DNA of 64,000 nt from Kitasatospora sp. Root107 (GTDB lineage: Bacteria > Actinomycetota > Actinomycetes > Streptomycetales > Streptomycetaceae). Both the position numbers and the translations under genes were made by a program. Below the pieces are notes generated by a model, which worked only from the letters and a program-made list of their open reading frames with translations, made no database searches and was not told the origin of the DNA. This document shows, one piece after another, positions 1-12,213 of the stretch. The first letter of the stretch is position 1. Every line of letters starts with the position of its first letter. The stretch lies in the NCBI RefSeq assembly GCF_001424875.1, contig NZ_LMCT01000001.1, forward strand, positions 548,886-612,885, in the 5' to 3' direction.

Positions 1-1843
<1,843 letters not shown>

Positions 1844-2040
1844 TGCCGCGGACCTCCTCGTGGGCGCCAGCCGCGGGCGTGAGCCGTGTGCCCCGTCCGC
1901 GTGGTGCACTGCTTCGCATCCTAGGTGTCCGGACCCCGCGTGGGCCGGAACTTCGGGTCAACGGCGGGGCCTCCACTGGTACACAACGTTGACGTCAGGG
2001 GTCTTCATGCCCTGCGCAGGGGTGGCCGGATCAAGCCCCC

Positions 2041-2703
2041 CTAGGACTGCAGGTAGGTGAGCACGGCCAGCACCCGCCGGTGGTCCTCGGGGCTCTGGCC
2101 CAGGCCCAGCTTGAGGAAGATGTTGCTGACGTGCTTCTCCACCGCACCGTCCGAGACCACCAGCTGCCGGGCCACCGCGGCGTTGGTCCGCCCCTCGGCC
2201 ATCAGCCCGAGCACCTCCCGCTCGCGCGGGGTCAGCCCGGCCAGCACGTCACCCTTTCGGCTGCGGCTGAGCAGCTGCTGCACCACCTCCGGGTCCAGCG
2301 CGGTGCCACCGTCGGCGACCCGGACCACGGCGTCGACGAACTCCCTGACCTCGGCGACCCGGTCCTTGAGCAGGTAGCCGACGCCCCGGGTGGAGCCGGC
2401 CAGCAGCTCGCTCGCGTACTTCTCCTCGACGTACTGGGAGAGCACCAGCACCCCCACCGCCGGGTACAGGCCACGCAGCGTGACGCAGGCCCTGATGCCC
2501 TCGTCGGTGTGGGTCGGCGGCATCCGGACGTCGGCCACCACCACGTCGGGCAGCGCGTCGACGGCGGCCAGCTCCTGCACGGTGCGGACCAGTGCCTCGC
2601 CGTCCCCGACGCCCGCGACCACCTCCAGGCCCCGGTCGGTGAGCAGCCTGGTCAGACCCTCACGCAGCAGTACGGAGTCCTCGGCGATGACGACACGGAG
2701 CAT
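2041..2703 (-). CDS. NarL/LuxR-family response regulator, orphan
   Basis: Two-domain DNA-binding response regulator of 220 aa. The receiver domain occupies residues 1-125, with the acidic pocket ED near residue 8 and the phospho-acceptor Asp in [10 protein letters not shown]. The LuxR-type helix-turn-helix occupies about residues 155-210 ([18 protein letters not shown], then [14 protein letters not shown]). No histidine kinase gene adjoins it, so it is an orphan within this window. It lies between the polyprenyl synthase gene and korA, all on the minus strand. A 17-bp perfect dyad at 2750-2766, about 50 bp upstream of the ATG, is a candidate operator and might serve autoregulation. Family assignment is secure; the signal and the targets are unknown. 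Confidence 0.93.
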   Translation of the reverse strand: MLRVVIAEDSVLLREGLTRLLTDRGLEVVAGVGDGEALVRTVQELAAVDALPDVVVADVRMPPTHTDEGIRACVTLRGLYPAVGVLVLSQYVEEKYASELLAGSTRGVGYLLKDRVAEVREFVDAVVRVADGGTALDPEVVQQLLSRSRKGDVLAGLTPREREVLGLMAEGRTNAAVARQLVVSDGAVEKHVSNIFLKLGLGQSPEDHRRVLAVLTYLQS

Positions 2704-2749
2704 GACGGCCTTTCGGGCAGGGAGACCGGACGGCGTCCAGTCTCCCGCA

Positions 2750-2766
2750 TGTGACGGCGCGTCACA
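2750..2766. promoter_or_regulatory. 17-bp perfect dyad upstream of response regulator
   Basis: TGTGACG-GCG-CGTCACA is a perfect inverted repeat with 7-bp arms, 46-63 bp upstream of the response-regulator ATG at 2703. A further CGTCACA half-site occurs at 2777-2783. Position and symmetry suggest an operator. It resembles CRP-type TGTGA/TCACA sites, but the spacer is 7 rather than 6 nt, so no regulator is assigned. Confidence 0.5.
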
Positions 2767-2778
2767 CGGCGGGCCCCG

Positions 2779-3792
2779 TCACATCGTGCGGATGGCCACC
2801 GCGTCGCACAGACCCTGCAGGGCCGCCTTGGCCGGGCAGTCCGGCAGCGGGGCCAGCAGCGCGCGGGCCTCCTCGGCGTAGCGCAGGGTGTCCCGGCGGG
2901 CGCGCTCCAGCGCGGGGTGCCGGCGCAGCAGCTTGAGCGCCTCGGCGTGCAGCTCGTCGTCGCCCGCCAGGTCGAGGGTGAGCAGCTCGCGCAGCCGGAC
3001 GTCCTCGGGGTCGCTCTCGTCCACCGGCATCTGCTGGAGCAGCAGGATCGGCAGCGTCGGCACGCCCTCGCGCAGGTCGGTGCCGGGGGTCTTGCCGGAC
3101 TCGTGGCCGTCGCTGGCGATGTCGAGCACGTCGTCGGCGAGCTGGAACGCGGTGCCCATCCGCTCGCCGTACTGGCGGAGGATCTCGACCGCCTCCGGCG
3201 TGGCCCCGGCCATCAGCGCGCCGAGGTGGCAGGCGACCGCGACCAGCGAGCCGGTCTTGCCCGCGATCACGTCCAGGTAGTGCTGGAGCGGGTCGTCCTC
3301 GGGGCGCGGGCCCGCGGTCTCCAGGATCTGACCGGTCACCAGCCGCTCGAAGGCGTCGGCCTGCAGGCGGACCGCCGCCGGGCCGAGGTCCGCCAGCACC
3401 TGGGAGGCGCGGGAGAACAGGAAGTCGCCGGTCAGGATCGCGACCGAGTTGTCCCAGCGGGAGTTGGCGCTCGGCGCGCCCCGCCGGACGGGGGCCTCGT
3501 CCATCACGTCGTCGTGGTACAGCGTGGCCAGGTGGGTCAGCTCGACCACCACTGCGGCGGGGACCACACCGGGCGCGTACGGGTCGCCGAACTGGGCGGC
3601 CAGCATGACCAGCAGCGGGCGGAAGCGCTTGCCGCCGGCCTCGATCAGGTGGCTCGCGGTGACGGTGATGAAGGGGACGTCGCTCTTGACCGTCTCGGTC
3701 AGGGACGCCTCGACGGCATCCATGCCGGCCTGCACGTCGCTGGTCAGATCGCGGTCCTGCACGCTCAGTCCGAAGGGCCCCACGACGGTCAC
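2779..3792 (-). CDS. Polyprenyl diphosphate synthase (trans-isoprenyl diphosphate synthase)
   Basis: Long-chain trans-prenyl diphosphate synthase, 337 aa, elongating an allylic diphosphate with isopentenyl diphosphate. Both aspartate-rich motifs are present: HDDVMDEAPVRR (first, DDxxD) and QLADDVLDI (second). GGKRFRPLLVML near the N-terminus binds diphosphate. GTG at 3792 was chosen because GGAG stands 8 nt upstream; the longer frame to 3909 overlaps the promoter region. The gene follows the nuo operon on the same strand after a terminator. With mqnA, mqnC, menG and the MenJ-like reductase elsewhere in the window, the likely product is the menaquinone side chain (octa/nonaprenyl diphosphate). 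Chain length is not determinable by eye. Confidence 0.92.
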   Translation of the reverse strand: MTVVGPFGLSVQDRDLTSDVQAGMDAVEASLTETVKSDVPFITVTASHLIEAGGKRFRPLLVMLAAQFGDPYAPGVVPAAVVVELTHLATLYHDDVMDEAPVRRGAPSANSRWDNSVAILTGDFLFSRASQVLADLGPAAVRLQADAFERLVTGQILETAGPRPEDDPLQHYLDVIAGKTGSLVAVACHLGALMAGATPEAVEILRQYGERMGTAFQLADDVLDIASDGHESGKTPGTDLREGVPTLPILLLQQMPVDESDPEDVRLRELLTLDLAGDDELHAEALKLLRRHPALERARRDTLRYAEEARALLAPLPDCPAKAALQGLCDAVAIRTM

Positions 3793-3923
3793 GCAGACCA
3801 CTCCTGTCCCTGGTCGATTCGCGGCCTGGTCCCTGAGTGCCGCCGCTGGCCTACAAGGAGGGTATCCGGTTGTGAGTGGATCACTGCACGGGCGTGCGGG
3901 TGTGCACACGGGTGTGCACGAAA

Positions 3924-3954
3924 CAGGGCCCGCAGCCTGCGGCTACGGGCCCTG
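3924..3954 (-). terminator. Terminator hairpin of the nuo operon
   Basis: CAGGGCCCG and CGGGCCCTG form perfect 9-bp arms around a 13-nt loop that itself can pair (AGCC/GGCT). It starts 11 bp beyond the nuoN stop and has no U-run, as is usual for high-GC actinobacteria. Confidence 0.75.
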
Positions 3955-3964
3955 CCGCGACGAC

Positions 3965-5596
3965 TCAACGCGTGAAGACCGAGGCCGAGGTGGCCAGGTC
4001 GAGGAAGTACTGCGGGGCCAGCCCGAGCACCAGGGTGACCAGCACGCCGATCGCGATGGCGGTGCGGGTGAGCACGCTGGGCACGGCCACGGCGGGCCCG
4101 CCCGGGCGCGGGTCGGAGAAGAACATCAGCACGATCACGCGGATGTAGAAGAAGGCCGCGACGGCCGAGCTGAGCACACCGACGATCACCAGCGGCGTGG
4201 CGCCGCCGGCCGCCGCCGCCTGGAACACCGCGAACTTGCCGGTGAAGCCGGAGGTCAGCGGGATACCGGCGAAGGCCAGCAGGAAGAGCGCGAAGACCGC
4301 TGCCAGCAGCGGCGACCGCCGGCCCAGACCGGCCCAGCTGGAGAGATGGGTGGCCTCGCCCTTGGAGTCGCGCACCAGGGTCACCACCGCGAACGCGCCG
4401 AGGGTGACGAAGGAGTACGCAGCCAGGTAGAAGAGCACCGCACCGATGCCCTGCTTGTTGGAGGCGATCACCCCGGTCAGGATGAACCCGGCGTGCGCGA
4501 TCGAGGAGTAAGCCAGCAGCCGCTTGACGTCCTGCTGGGTGACGGCCAGCACCGCGCCGACCACCATGGTCAGGATCGCCACGCCCCACATGACGGGCCG
4601 CCAGTCCCAGCGCAGGCCGGGGAAGGCCACGTAGAACAGCCGGAGGAAGGCGCCGAACGCGGCCGTCTTGGTGGCCGCGGCCATGAAGCCGGTGACCGGG
4701 GTCGGCGCGCCCTGGTAGACGTCCGGGGTCCAGGAGTGGAACGGCACCGCGCCGACCTTGAAGAGCAGGCCGACCGAGATCATCGCCAGGCCGATCAGCA
4801 GCAGCGCGTCGTTCTGGGTTGAGCCCGCCAGCGCGGGGGTGACCTGGGCGACCCCGGACACCACGTCGGCGATCCCGCCGAGGCTGACGGTGCCCGCGTA
4901 GCCGTACAGCAGCGCGGTGCCGAACAGGAAGAAGGCCGAGGCGAAGGCGCCGAGCAGGAAGTACTTGACCGCCGCCTCCTGGGAGAGCAGCCGGCGGCGC
5001 CGGGCCAGGGCGCACAGCAGGTAGAGCGGGAGGGAGAAGACCTCCAGCGCGACGAACATGGTCAGCAGGTCGTTGGCGGCCGGGAAGAGCAGCATGCCGC
5101 CGACCGCGAACAGGGTGAGCGGGAAGACCTCGGTGGAGGCGAACCCGGCCCTGGTGGCCTCCCGCTCCTGCTCGCTGCCGGGGACGGCCGCGCCCTGCGG
5201 GGCGAAGGCGTCCACCGCGTTGCCGTTCAGCCTCGGCTCCAGCCGGCGCTCGGCGTAGGTGAGCACGGCCACCGCGGCGGAGAGCACGATCAGGCCCTGG
5301 AGGAACAGCGCGGGGCCGTCGATGGCCACCGCGCCCATCGCCAGCAGCCCGGCCTCGGTGGTGGCGTGACCCTGGGCGGCCAGCACCACCACGGCGCCGA
5401 ACGAGGCGGCCAGACCGAGCAGCGCGATGGTGAGCTGGGCGCCGTACCGGGCCCGGCGCGGCAGGAAGGCCTCGGCCAGGACGCCCAGCAGGGCGGCGCC
5501 GAAGACGATCAGCATCGGCGAGAGCTGGCCGTACTCGATGTGCGGCGCCGGGATGCTGGGGCTGTTGCCGCCCGCGGCGGCGAGCCAACCGCTCAC
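3965..5596 (-). CDS. nuoN: NADH-quinone oxidoreductase subunit N
   Basis: Antiporter-like membrane subunit of respiratory complex I, 543 aa and almost wholly hydrophobic. It belongs to the proton-pumping arm beside NuoM and NuoL. Diagnostic stretches are PFHSWTPDVYQGAPTPV and the lysine-bearing VTQQDVKRLLAYSSIAHAGF. The start ATG overlaps the nuoM stop as ATGA (5593-5596), a translational-coupling arrangement seen through the operon. It is the last gene of nuoA-N and is followed by the hairpin at 3924-3954. A loop around residues 135-150 rich in Gln/Glu separates two helices and is an actinobacterial-type insertion. Confidence 0.97.
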   Translation of the reverse strand: MSGWLAAAGGNSPSIPAPHIEYGQLSPMLIVFGAALLGVLAEAFLPRRARYGAQLTIALLGLAASFGAVVVLAAQGHATTEAGLLAMGAVAIDGPALFLQGLIVLSAAVAVLTYAERRLEPRLNGNAVDAFAPQGAAVPGSEQEREATRAGFASTEVFPLTLFAVGGMLLFPAANDLLTMFVALEVFSLPLYLLCALARRRRLLSQEAAVKYFLLGAFASAFFLFGTALLYGYAGTVSLGGIADVVSGVAQVTPALAGSTQNDALLLIGLAMISVGLLFKVGAVPFHSWTPDVYQGAPTPVTGFMAAATKTAAFGAFLRLFYVAFPGLRWDWRPVMWGVAILTMVVGAVLAVTQQDVKRLLAYSSIAHAGFILTGVIASNKQGIGAVLFYLAAYSFVTLGAFAVVTLVRDSKGEATHLSSWAGLGRRSPLLAAVFALFLLAFAGIPLTSGFTGKFAVFQAAAAGGATPLVIVGVLSSAVAAFFYIRVIVLMFFSDPRPGGPAVAVPSVLTRTAIAIGVLVTLVLGLAPQYFLDLATSASVFTR

Positions 5597-7209
5597 TTGT
5601 GCTCACCTCCGGTGGTGGCGGCGACCGGGTGGGCCGGTGCCGGGTCGGTCTGCTGGACCTGGGACTGGGTGGCGTCCACGGTCGGGTTGACCAGGTCGGT
5701 GAGCGGCTTGGGGTAGACGCCCAGCAGGATGGTCAGGGCCACCAGCGGGGCCACCACGGCGAGTTCACGGACCTTCAGGTCCGCCATACCCGCCACGCCC
5801 TCCTTGACCGGTCCGGTCATGGTGCGTTGGTAGAGCAGCAGCGCGTACAGCGCGGCCAGCACGATGCCAAGGGTGGCGATGATCCCGATCACCGGGTACT
5901 TGGAGAAGGTGCCGACCAGGACCAGGAACTCGCTGACGAACGGGGCGAGCCCGGGCAGCGAGAGGGTGGCCAGGCCGCCGATCAGGAAGGTCCCGGCGAG
6001 CACCGGGGCGACCTTCTGCACGCCGCCGAAGTCGCTGATCAGGCGCGAGCCCCGACGGGAGATCAGGAAGCCCGCGACCAGCATCCAGGCGGCGGTGGAG
6101 ATGCCGTGGTTCACCATGTAGAGGGTGGCACCGCTCTGCGCCTGGGTGGTGAAGGCGAAGATCCCCATGATGATGAAGCCGAAGTGCGAGATCGAGGCGT
6201 ACGCGACCAGCCGCTTGATGTCCTTCTGACCGACCGCCAGCAGCGCGCCGTAGACGATCCCGATCAGGGCCAGCACCAGGATCACCGGACCGAAGGTGGT
6301 GGACGCCTCCGGGAAGAGCCCGAGGCAGAACCGCAGCATCGCGAAGGTGCCGACCTTGTCGACGACCGCCGTGATGAGGACGGCCGTTCCGGCGGTGGCC
6401 TCGCCCATCGCGTTCGGCAGCCAGGTGTGCAGCGGCCAGAGCGGGGCCTTCACCGCGAAGGCGAAGAAGAAGCCCAGGAAGAGCGCCTTCTCGGCGGTCG
6501 GGTCGATCACCAGCCTGCCGTCGGCGATCGCGTTCGTCAGGGTCGGCAGGTCGAAGGTGGCCAGGCCCTGTCCGGCGGCGATCACGTACAGCCCGATCAC
6601 GGCGGCCAGCATGACCAGCCCGCCGAGCAGGTTGTAGAGCAGGAACTTGACGGCGGCGTACGAGCGCTGGGCGCTCGCGTCCGGACCGCCGGCCCGGTCG
6701 CCGAAGCCGCCGATCAGGAAGTACATCGGGATCAGCATGGCTTCGAAGAAGACGTAGAACACGAAGACGTCGGTGGCCAGGAAGGAGACGATCACCATCG
6801 CCTCGACCGCCAGCACCAGGGCGAAGAAGCCCTGGGTCCGGCGCAGGTTCTCGAAGGTGCCGTCCGGGTTCTGGATCGGCTCCGCGTCGTGCCAGGAGGC
6901 CAGCAGCACGATCGGCACCAGCACGGCGGTGAGCAGCACGAGGACCGCGCCGATCCCGTCCACGCCGAGCGAGAAGCTGATCCCGAAGGACCTGATCCAG
7001 CTGTACGACTCGGTCAACTGGTAGCGGTCACCGCCGGGTTCGTACCGGACGGCGACCAGCACGGCCAGCACCAGGGCGGCCGTCGAGACGGCCATCGCGG
7101 TGAGCTTCGCCGTCCGACGGCGGGCCTCGGTGGTGCCGCCCGGCAGCGCCGCGGTGAGCACCGCCCCGGCGGCGGGGACGGCACAGGTGGCGGTCAGCAG
7201 GTAGCTCAT
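5593..7209 (-). CDS. nuoM: NADH-quinone oxidoreductase subunit M
   Basis: Antiporter-like membrane subunit of complex I, 538 aa, about 14 transmembrane helices, one of the three large proton-translocating subunits. Signature segments are PLWPLHTWLPNAMGEA and QKDIKRLVAYASISHFGF, both typical of the NuoM/MrpD family. FFEAMLIPMYFLIG carries the conserved membrane Glu. The gene lies 31 bp after nuoL and overlaps nuoN by ATGA. The C-terminal 30 residues form a polar tail (TQSQVQQTDPAPAH) facing out of the membrane core. Length and context agree with other actinobacterial NuoM proteins. Confidence 0.97.
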   Translation of the reverse strand: MSYLLTATCAVPAAGAVLTAALPGGTTEARRRTAKLTAMAVSTAALVLAVLVAVRYEPGGDRYQLTESYSWIRSFGISFSLGVDGIGAVLVLLTAVLVPIVLLASWHDAEPIQNPDGTFENLRRTQGFFALVLAVEAMVIVSFLATDVFVFYVFFEAMLIPMYFLIGGFGDRAGGPDASAQRSYAAVKFLLYNLLGGLVMLAAVIGLYVIAAGQGLATFDLPTLTNAIADGRLVIDPTAEKALFLGFFFAFAVKAPLWPLHTWLPNAMGEATAGTAVLITAVVDKVGTFAMLRFCLGLFPEASTTFGPVILVLALIGIVYGALLAVGQKDIKRLVAYASISHFGFIIMGIFAFTTQAQSGATLYMVNHGISTAAWMLVAGFLISRRGSRLISDFGGVQKVAPVLAGTFLIGGLATLSLPGLAPFVSEFLVLVGTFSKYPVIGIIATLGIVLAALYALLLYQRTMTGPVKEGVAGMADLKVRELAVVAPLVALTILLGVYPKPLTDLVNPTVDATQSQVQQTDPAPAHPVAATTGGEHK

Positions 7210-7240
7210 CGCCGTACCTCCCTTGCGAAGTGACGAGACA

Positions 7241-9136
7241 TCAGACCGACCTCATCAGGAGAGTGGTGGCGACCAGCACCAGGGTGCCGCCGAACATCGA
7301 GAGCGCGTAGGTGCGGACGTAACCGGTCTGGATCCGGCGCAGCCGGCCGGAGATGCCGCCGATCGCGGCGGCCAGACCGTTCACGAAGCCGTCCACGGCC
7401 TTGCTGTCCAGGTAGACCAGCGAGGCGGCCAGGGCGGAGCCGGGGCGGACCAGCACGGCGTGGTTGAAGTCGTCCTGGAGCAGGTCGCGGCGGGCCGCCC
7501 GGGTGAGCAGTGAGCCCACCGGCGGGACGACCGGCACGGACGAGCGGCCGTACATCAGCCAGGACAGCAGCACACCGGCGAGCACGCAGACCGAGGTGAG
7601 CAGGGTGACCGTGGTGGCGTTCAGCGGCGAGTCGCCGTGGGCCAGTCCGGTGACCGGCTCCAGCCAGTCGACGAAGGACTCGTTCCAGGCGAACAGCCCA
7701 CCGGCGAAGACCGAGCCGAAGGCCAGTACGACCATCGGCAGCGTCATGACGGCCGGGGACTCGTGCGGGTGCGGCTCGTGGCCTTCATCGTCGGTCTGCC
7801 AGCGCTTCTCGCCGAAGAAGGTCAGGAGCATCACCCGGGTCATGTAGAACGCGGTGACCGCGGCACCGACCAGGGTGCAGACGCCGAGGATCCAGCCCTC
7901 GGTGCCGCCCTTGGCGAACGCCGCCTCGATGATCTGGTCCTTGGAGAAGAAGCCGGACAGACCGGGGAAGCCGATGATCGCCAGGTAGCCGAGGCCGAAG
8001 GTGACGAAGGTGACCGGCATGTACTTGCGCAGGCCGCCGTAGTGCCGCATGTTCACCTCGTCGTTCATGCCGTGCATGACCGACCCGGCGCCGAGGAACA
8101 GCCCGGCCTTGAAGAAGCCGTGCGTCACCAGGTGCATGATGGCGAAGGCGTAGCCGATCGGGCCGAGGCCCGCCGCCAGCACCATGTAGCCGATCTGCGA
8201 CATGGTCGAGCCGGCCAGCGCCTTCTTGATGTCGTCCTTGGCACAACCGACGATGGCACCGAACAGCAGCGTCACCGCACCGACCACCACGACCACGGTC
8301 TGGGCGTCGGGGGCCAGGTTGAAGATCACGCTGGACCGGGTGATCAGGTAGACCCCGGCGGTCACCATGGTGGCCGCGTGGATCAGGGCCGAGACCGGGG
8401 TCGGGCCCTCCATCGCGTCCCCGAGCCAGGACTGCAACGGCACCTGGGCGGACTTGCCGCAGGCGGCCAGCAGCAGCATCAGCGCGATCGCGGTCAGCTT
8501 GCCCTCGCTCGCCTGGTCGGCGGCGCCGAAGACCCCACTAAAGGTGAAGTCGCCGAACTCGACGAACATCAGCATGATGGCGATCGAGAGCCCGAGGTCG
8601 CCGACCCGGTTGACCAGGAAGGCCTTCTTCGCGGCCACCGCCGCGCTCGGCTTGTGCTGCCAGAAGCCGATCAGCAGGTACGAGGCCAGCCCCACACCCT
8701 CCCAACCCGCGTACAGCAGCAGGTAGTTGTCCGCCAGCACGAGCAGCAGCATGGCGGCCAGGAAGAGGTTCAGGTAGGCGAAGAAGCGACGGCGGCGCGG
8801 GTCGTGCGCCATGTAGCCCATCGAGTAGATGTGGATCAGCGTGCCGACACCCGTGATCAACAGCACGAAGGTGACGGACAGTTGGTCCAGCTGGAAGGCG
8901 ACGTCGGCCTTGAAGTCGCCGACCTCGATCCAGGTGTAGAGGTACTGGGAGACCGAGCGGTGCTCGGCGTCCCGGCCCAGCATGTCCGAGAACAGTGCCA
9001 GGCCGAGCCCGAACGAGGTGGCGGCCAGCGCGGTGCCGAGCCAGTGCCCGTAGCGGTCGAACAGCCGACCACCGAGCAGCAGCAGGGTGGCACCGAGCAA
9101 CGGGGCCGCCACGAGCAGCGGAATGAGTGAGTTCAC
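7241..9136 (-). CDS. nuoL: NADH-quinone oxidoreductase subunit L
   Basis: Largest antiporter-like subunit of complex I, 631 aa, sitting at the distal end of the membrane arm. It also carries the long amphipathic coupling helix of the family near the C-terminus. Diagnostic motifs are [38 protein letters not shown] and [12 protein letters not shown]. It lies 14 bp after nuoK on the same strand. The sequence ends with a hydrophobic helix ([16 protein letters not shown]). Nothing is truncated or shifted; size is normal for the family. Confidence 0.97.
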   Translation of the reverse strand: MNSLIPLLVAAPLLGATLLLLGGRLFDRYGHWLGTALAATSFGLGLALFSDMLGRDAEHRSVSQYLYTWIEVGDFKADVAFQLDQLSVTFVLLITGVGTLIHIYSMGYMAHDPRRRRFFAYLNLFLAAMLLLVLADNYLLLYAGWEGVGLASYLLIGFWQHKPSAAVAAKKAFLVNRVGDLGLSIAIMLMFVEFGDFTFSGVFGAADQASEGKLTAIALMLLLAACGKSAQVPLQSWLGDAMEGPTPVSALIHAATMVTAGVYLITRSSVIFNLAPDAQTVVVVVGAVTLLFGAIVGCAKDDIKKALAGSTMSQIGYMVLAAGLGPIGYAFAIMHLVTHGFFKAGLFLGAGSVMHGMNDEVNMRHYGGLRKYMPVTFVTFGLGYLAIIGFPGLSGFFSKDQIIEAAFAKGGTEGWILGVCTLVGAAVTAFYMTRVMLLTFFGEKRWQTDDEGHEPHPHESPAVMTLPMVVLAFGSVFAGGLFAWNESFVDWLEPVTGLAHGDSPLNATTVTLLTSVCVLAGVLLSWLMYGRSSVPVVPPVGSLLTRAARRDLLQDDFNHAVLVRPGSALAASLVYLDSKAVDGFVNGLAAAIGGISGRLRRIQTGYVRTYALSMFGGTLVLVATTLLMRSV

Positions 9137-9150
9137 CGTGGGCCCTCCGC

Positions 9151-9450
9151 CTACAGCTTCATCAGGTTGCTGTCATCGACCGAAGCCGAGTGCCTGGACC
9201 GGAAGATGGACACGATGATGGCGAGGCCGACCACGACCTCGGCCGCGGCGACCACCATGGTGAAGAACGCGATGATCTGGCCGTCCAGGTTGCCGTGCAG
9301 CCGGGAGAAGGTGACCAGCGCGAGGTTCGAGGCGTTGAGCATCAGCTCGACGCACATGAAGAGCACGATCGCGTTCCGCCGGATCAGCACGCCGGAGGCA
9401 CCGATGGTGAACAACAGGGCCGACAGGTAGAGGTAGTTGACGGGATTCAC
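9151..9450 (-). CDS. nuoK: NADH-quinone oxidoreductase subunit K
   Basis: Small three-helix membrane subunit of complex I, 99 aa. It contributes conserved buried glutamates to the proton path at the junction with the quinone arm. [15 protein letters not shown] carries the helix-2 Glu and [11 protein letters not shown] marks helix 3. The start ATG overlaps the nuoJ stop as ATGA (9447-9450). Length matches the family (about 100 aa). Identification is firm from sequence and from its invariant position between nuoJ and nuoL. Confidence 0.97.
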   Translation of the reverse strand: MNPVNYLYLSALLFTIGASGVLIRRNAIVLFMCVELMLNASNLALVTFSRLHGNLDGQIIAFFTMVVAAAEVVVGLAIIVSIFRSRHSASVDDSNLMKL

Positions 9451-10304
9451 GCCTGCTCCTCCTGCTCCGGCTTGGTCTTCGGCGTGGTCTCCAGCGCCTT
9501 GCGCGGGCCGGTCACCGGCGGACGGGCCGACGGCGCGCGGCCCAGCCAGTCGGCGGTGCTCGCCTCCAGCTCGGCCATCCGGTCCAGCATGTCGCGGCTG
9601 ACGTCGCGGATCTGGCCGCGCTCGCGCAGCGTGTTCATCACCGAGTCCTCGCTGATGGTGCCGTCCGGCAGCAGCGCCGGGATGTCCACCGCGTTGTGCC
9701 GGGCGTACACGCCGGGGGCGGGCAGCGGCGGCAGCTGGATGTTGTCCTTGACCCGCTGGGCGGCCAGCTGACGCTGGGTCAGCGGGGCCCGGACGTGCTC
9801 ACGGTGGGTCAGCACCATCGCGCCGATCGCCGCGGTGATCAGCAGCGCACCGGTCAGCTCGAAGGCCCAGACGTAGTCGGTGAACAGCAGCCGGGCCAGG
9901 CCCTGCACGTTGCCCTCGGCGTTCGCCTCGGCCAGGCCGGCGAAGGTGGAGAGCTTGGCGTTGGCGATCCCGGCGATCAGCAGTACGCCGAAGCCGAGGC
10001 CGCAGAGCACGGCGGCGATCCGCTGGCCCTTCAGCTGCTCCTTGAGCGAGTCGGCGCTGGTCACACCGACCAGCATCAGCACGAACAGGAACAGCATCAT
10101 GATCGCGCCGGTGTAGACCACGATCTGCACCACGCCCAGGAAGACCGCACCCTGGGCGAAGTAACAGACCGCCAGCGCCATCATGGTGGCGGCCAGGCAG
10201 AGTGCGCTGTGCACCGCCTTCTTCGTCAGCAGCATGCCGAGCGCGCCGCCGACCGCGAGCACGGCGATGATCCAGAACTGGACCGCCTCTCCGGTGGAGG
10301 TCAT
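9447..10304 (-). CDS. nuoJ: NADH-quinone oxidoreductase subunit J
   Basis: Membrane subunit of complex I, 285 aa. The start is ATG at 10304 ([15 protein letters not shown]), which overlaps the nuoI stop as ATGA at 10301-10304; the longer open frame to 10562 is out-of-frame read-through of nuoI. Five N-terminal helices are followed by a polar C-terminal extension of about 100 residues from [19 protein letters not shown] to a charged end. This makes it longer than the roughly 180-residue enterobacterial NuoJ, and such extensions are usual in actinobacteria. [20 protein letters not shown] is the conserved helix-3 region with its pi-bulge Tyr. Confidence 0.95.
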   Translation of the reverse strand: MTSTGEAVQFWIIAVLAVGGALGMLLTKKAVHSALCLAATMMALAVCYFAQGAVFLGVVQIVVYTGAIMMLFLFVLMLVGVTSADSLKEQLKGQRIAAVLCGLGFGVLLIAGIANAKLSTFAGLAEANAEGNVQGLARLLFTDYVWAFELTGALLITAAIGAMVLTHREHVRAPLTQRQLAAQRVKDNIQLPPLPAPGVYARHNAVDIPALLPDGTISEDSVMNTLRERGQIRDVSRDMLDRMAELEASTADWLGRAPSARPPVTGPRKALETTPKTKPEQEEQA

Positions 10305-10882
10305 CCCTGCACCTCCCGCTCCCGGTCGGTCCGCTCCTGCTGGACGGTGCCCGGTGCCGCCTGGGTGATCTCGAGGCGGTAGTACGCGCCCTCGTCGGCA
10401 CCCGGGTAGTAGGCGTGCGGGGTGTCCACCATGCCCTCGGTGAGCCCCACCAGCAGCTGCTCCTTGGTGAAGATCAGGTCGGCCCGGGTGGAGTCCGCCA
10501 GCTCGTACTCGTTGGTCATGGTGAGCGCCCGGGTCGGGCAGGCCTCGATGCACAGCCCGCACAGGATGCAGCGGGCGTAGTTGATCTGGTAGACCGCGCC
10601 GTACCGCTCACCGGGCGAGTAGCGCTCCTCGTCGGTGTTGTCCGCGCCCTCGACGTAGATCGCGTCGGCCGGGCAGGCCCAGGCGCAGAGCTCGCAGCCG
10701 ACGCACTTCTCCAGGCCGTCCGGGTGCCGGTTCAGCTGGTGGCGGCCGTGGAAGCGCGGAGCGGTGGGCTTCTTCTGCTCCGGGTACTGCTCGGTCAGCC
10801 GCTTCTTGAACATGGCCTTGAAGGTCACGCCGAAGCCTGCGGCCGGGCCGAGGAACGACGCCTTGTCGGTCTCGTCAGACAT
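10301..10882 (-). CDS. nuoI: NADH-quinone oxidoreductase subunit I (2x[4Fe-4S])
   Basis: Peripheral-arm subunit of complex I, 193 aa, carrying clusters N6a and N6b that pass electrons to the N2 cluster. The two ferredoxin-type motifs are [16 protein letters not shown] and [31 protein letters not shown] precedes the first, as in all NuoI. ATG at 10882 ([12 protein letters not shown]) lies 2 bp after the nuoH stop. The C-terminus (about 60 residues after the second motif) is the polar actinobacterial extension. Its stop overlaps the nuoJ start. Confidence 0.96.
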   Translation of the reverse strand: MSDETDKASFLGPAAGFGVTFKAMFKKRLTEQYPEQKKPTAPRFHGRHQLNRHPDGLEKCVGCELCAWACPADAIYVEGADNTDEERYSPGERYGAVYQINYARCILCGLCIEACPTRALTMTNEYELADSTRADLIFTKEQLLVGLTEGMVDTPHAYYPGADEGAYYRLEITQAAPGTVQQERTDREREVQG

Positions 10883-10884
10883 GG

Positions 10885-12213
10885 TCAGCTCCCTTCCGAC
10901 GAGGAGTGGTTGGCGCCGTTGAGGGCGTCCTGGAGTTTCGGGGCCCGGCTGGGCCGGCGCGGTACCGGCGGCAGGGTCTGGCCGGGCAGCGGCGGCACCG
11001 GGTAACCGTCCGCCATCGGGTCGAACTCGGCCTGCTCGCCGGCTGCGTCCGTCTCCTTCGGCTTGACCAGATCCCGGATCAGGAAGGCCAGCAGGATCAC
11101 CACGATCGGCGCCCCGACGTACAGCACCAGCTGACCGAACGCGTAGCCCTCGTTCCGCAGGGCGCGGACGCTGGCCACCATCACCAGCCAGACCAGCGAG
11201 ACCGGCAGCAGCACCTTCCAGCCCAGCTTCATGAACTGGTCGTACCTGAGCCGGGGCAGCGTGCCGCGCAGCCAGATGAAGAAGAACAGCAGCAGCTGGA
11301 TCTTGATGGTGATCCAGAGCAGCGGCCACCAACCGTGGTTGGCGCCCTCCCAGAAGGTGGAGATCGGGTACGGGGCCCGCCAGCCGCCCAGGAACAGGGT
11401 GGCCGCCAGCGCCGAGACGGTGACCATGTTGACGTACTCGGCCAGCATGAACATCGCGAACTTCAGCGAGGAGTACTCGGTGTTGAAGCCGCCGACCAGC
11501 TCGCCCTCGGCCTCCGGGAGGTCGAACGGTGCCCGGTTGGTCTCGCCCACCATCGCGATGACGTAGATGATGAAGGAGACCGGCAGTAGCACCGCGAACC
11601 AGGTCGGCTGCTGGGAGGCGACGATCTCCGAGGTGGACATCGAGCCCGAGTAGATGAAGACCGCCGCGAAGGACAGGCCCATCGCGATCTCGTAGCTGAT
11701 CATCTGGGCCGCCGAGCGCAGCCCGCCGAGCAGCGGGTAGGTCGAGCCGGAGGACCAACCGGCCAGCACGATCCCGTAGATGCCGACCGAGGCCACCGCC
11801 AGGATGTAGAGCAGGGCGATCGGCAGGTCGGTGAGCTGCATCGGGGTGCGGGTGCCGAAGATCGAGATCTCGTTGCCGGCCGGGCCGAGCGGGATCACCG
11901 CGAAAGCCATGAAGGCCGGGATCGCGGCGACGATCGGGGCCAGTACGTAGACCACCTTGTCGGCGTTGGTGACCACCAGGTCTTCCTTCAGCGCCAGCTT
12001 GATGCCGTCGGCCAGCGACTGCAGCATGCCCCAGGGGCCGTGCCGGTTCGGGCCGATCCGCAGCTGCATCCAGGCGACGACCTTGCGCTCCCAGACGATC
12101 GCGATCAGCACCGTGCCGACCAGGAAGGCGAAGACGAAGACCGCCTTGATCAGCACCAGCCACCACGGGTCGTGCCCGAAGAAGCTCAGGGTGTCGGAAG
12201 CAGCGAGTGTCAT
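10885..12213 (-). CDS. nuoH: NADH-quinone oxidoreductase subunit H
   Basis: Membrane subunit of complex I that joins the peripheral and membrane arms and forms much of the quinone cavity; 442 aa. The signature [13 protein letters not shown] is present, as are [20 protein letters not shown] near the N-terminus and [18 protein letters not shown] near the end of the core. A polar tail of about 80 residues ([16 protein letters not shown]) follows the last helix. The start overlaps the nuoG stop (12210-12213) as ATGA. Confidence 0.97.
   Translation of the reverse strand: MTLAASDTLSFFGHDPWWLVLIKAVFVFAFLVGTVLIAIVWERKVVAWMQLRIGPNRHGPWGMLQSLADGIKLALKEDLVVTNADKVVYVLAPIVAAIPAFMAFAVIPLGPAGNEISIFGTRTPMQLTDLPIALLYILAVASVGIYGIVLAGWSSGSTYPLLGGLRSAAQMISYEIAMGLSFAAVFIYSGSMSTSEIVASQQPTWFAVLLPVSFIIYVIAMVGETNRAPFDLPEAEGELVGGFNTEYSSLKFAMFMLAEYVNMVTVSALAATLFLGGWRAPYPISTFWEGANHGWWPLLWITIKIQLLLFFFIWLRGTLPRLRYDQFMKLGWKVLLPVSLVWLVMVASVRALRNEGYAFGQLVLYVGAPIVVILLAFLIRDLVKPKETDAAGEQAEFDPMADGYPVPPLPGQTLPPVPRRPSRAPKLQDALNGANHSSSEGS

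Noticed and set aside
2750..2766. CRP binding site
   Set aside because: Arms resemble TGTGA/TCACA but the 7-nt spacer does not fit the streptomycete Crp pattern GTG-N6-GNCAC; kept only as an unassigned dyad.
7637..9130. Long plus-strand frames antisense to the nuo genes (also 5599-7233 and 12243-14972)
   Set aside because: Products are His/Gln/Asp/Arg-rich mirror frames typical of GC-rich antisense reading; the minus-strand frames are certain nuo genes.
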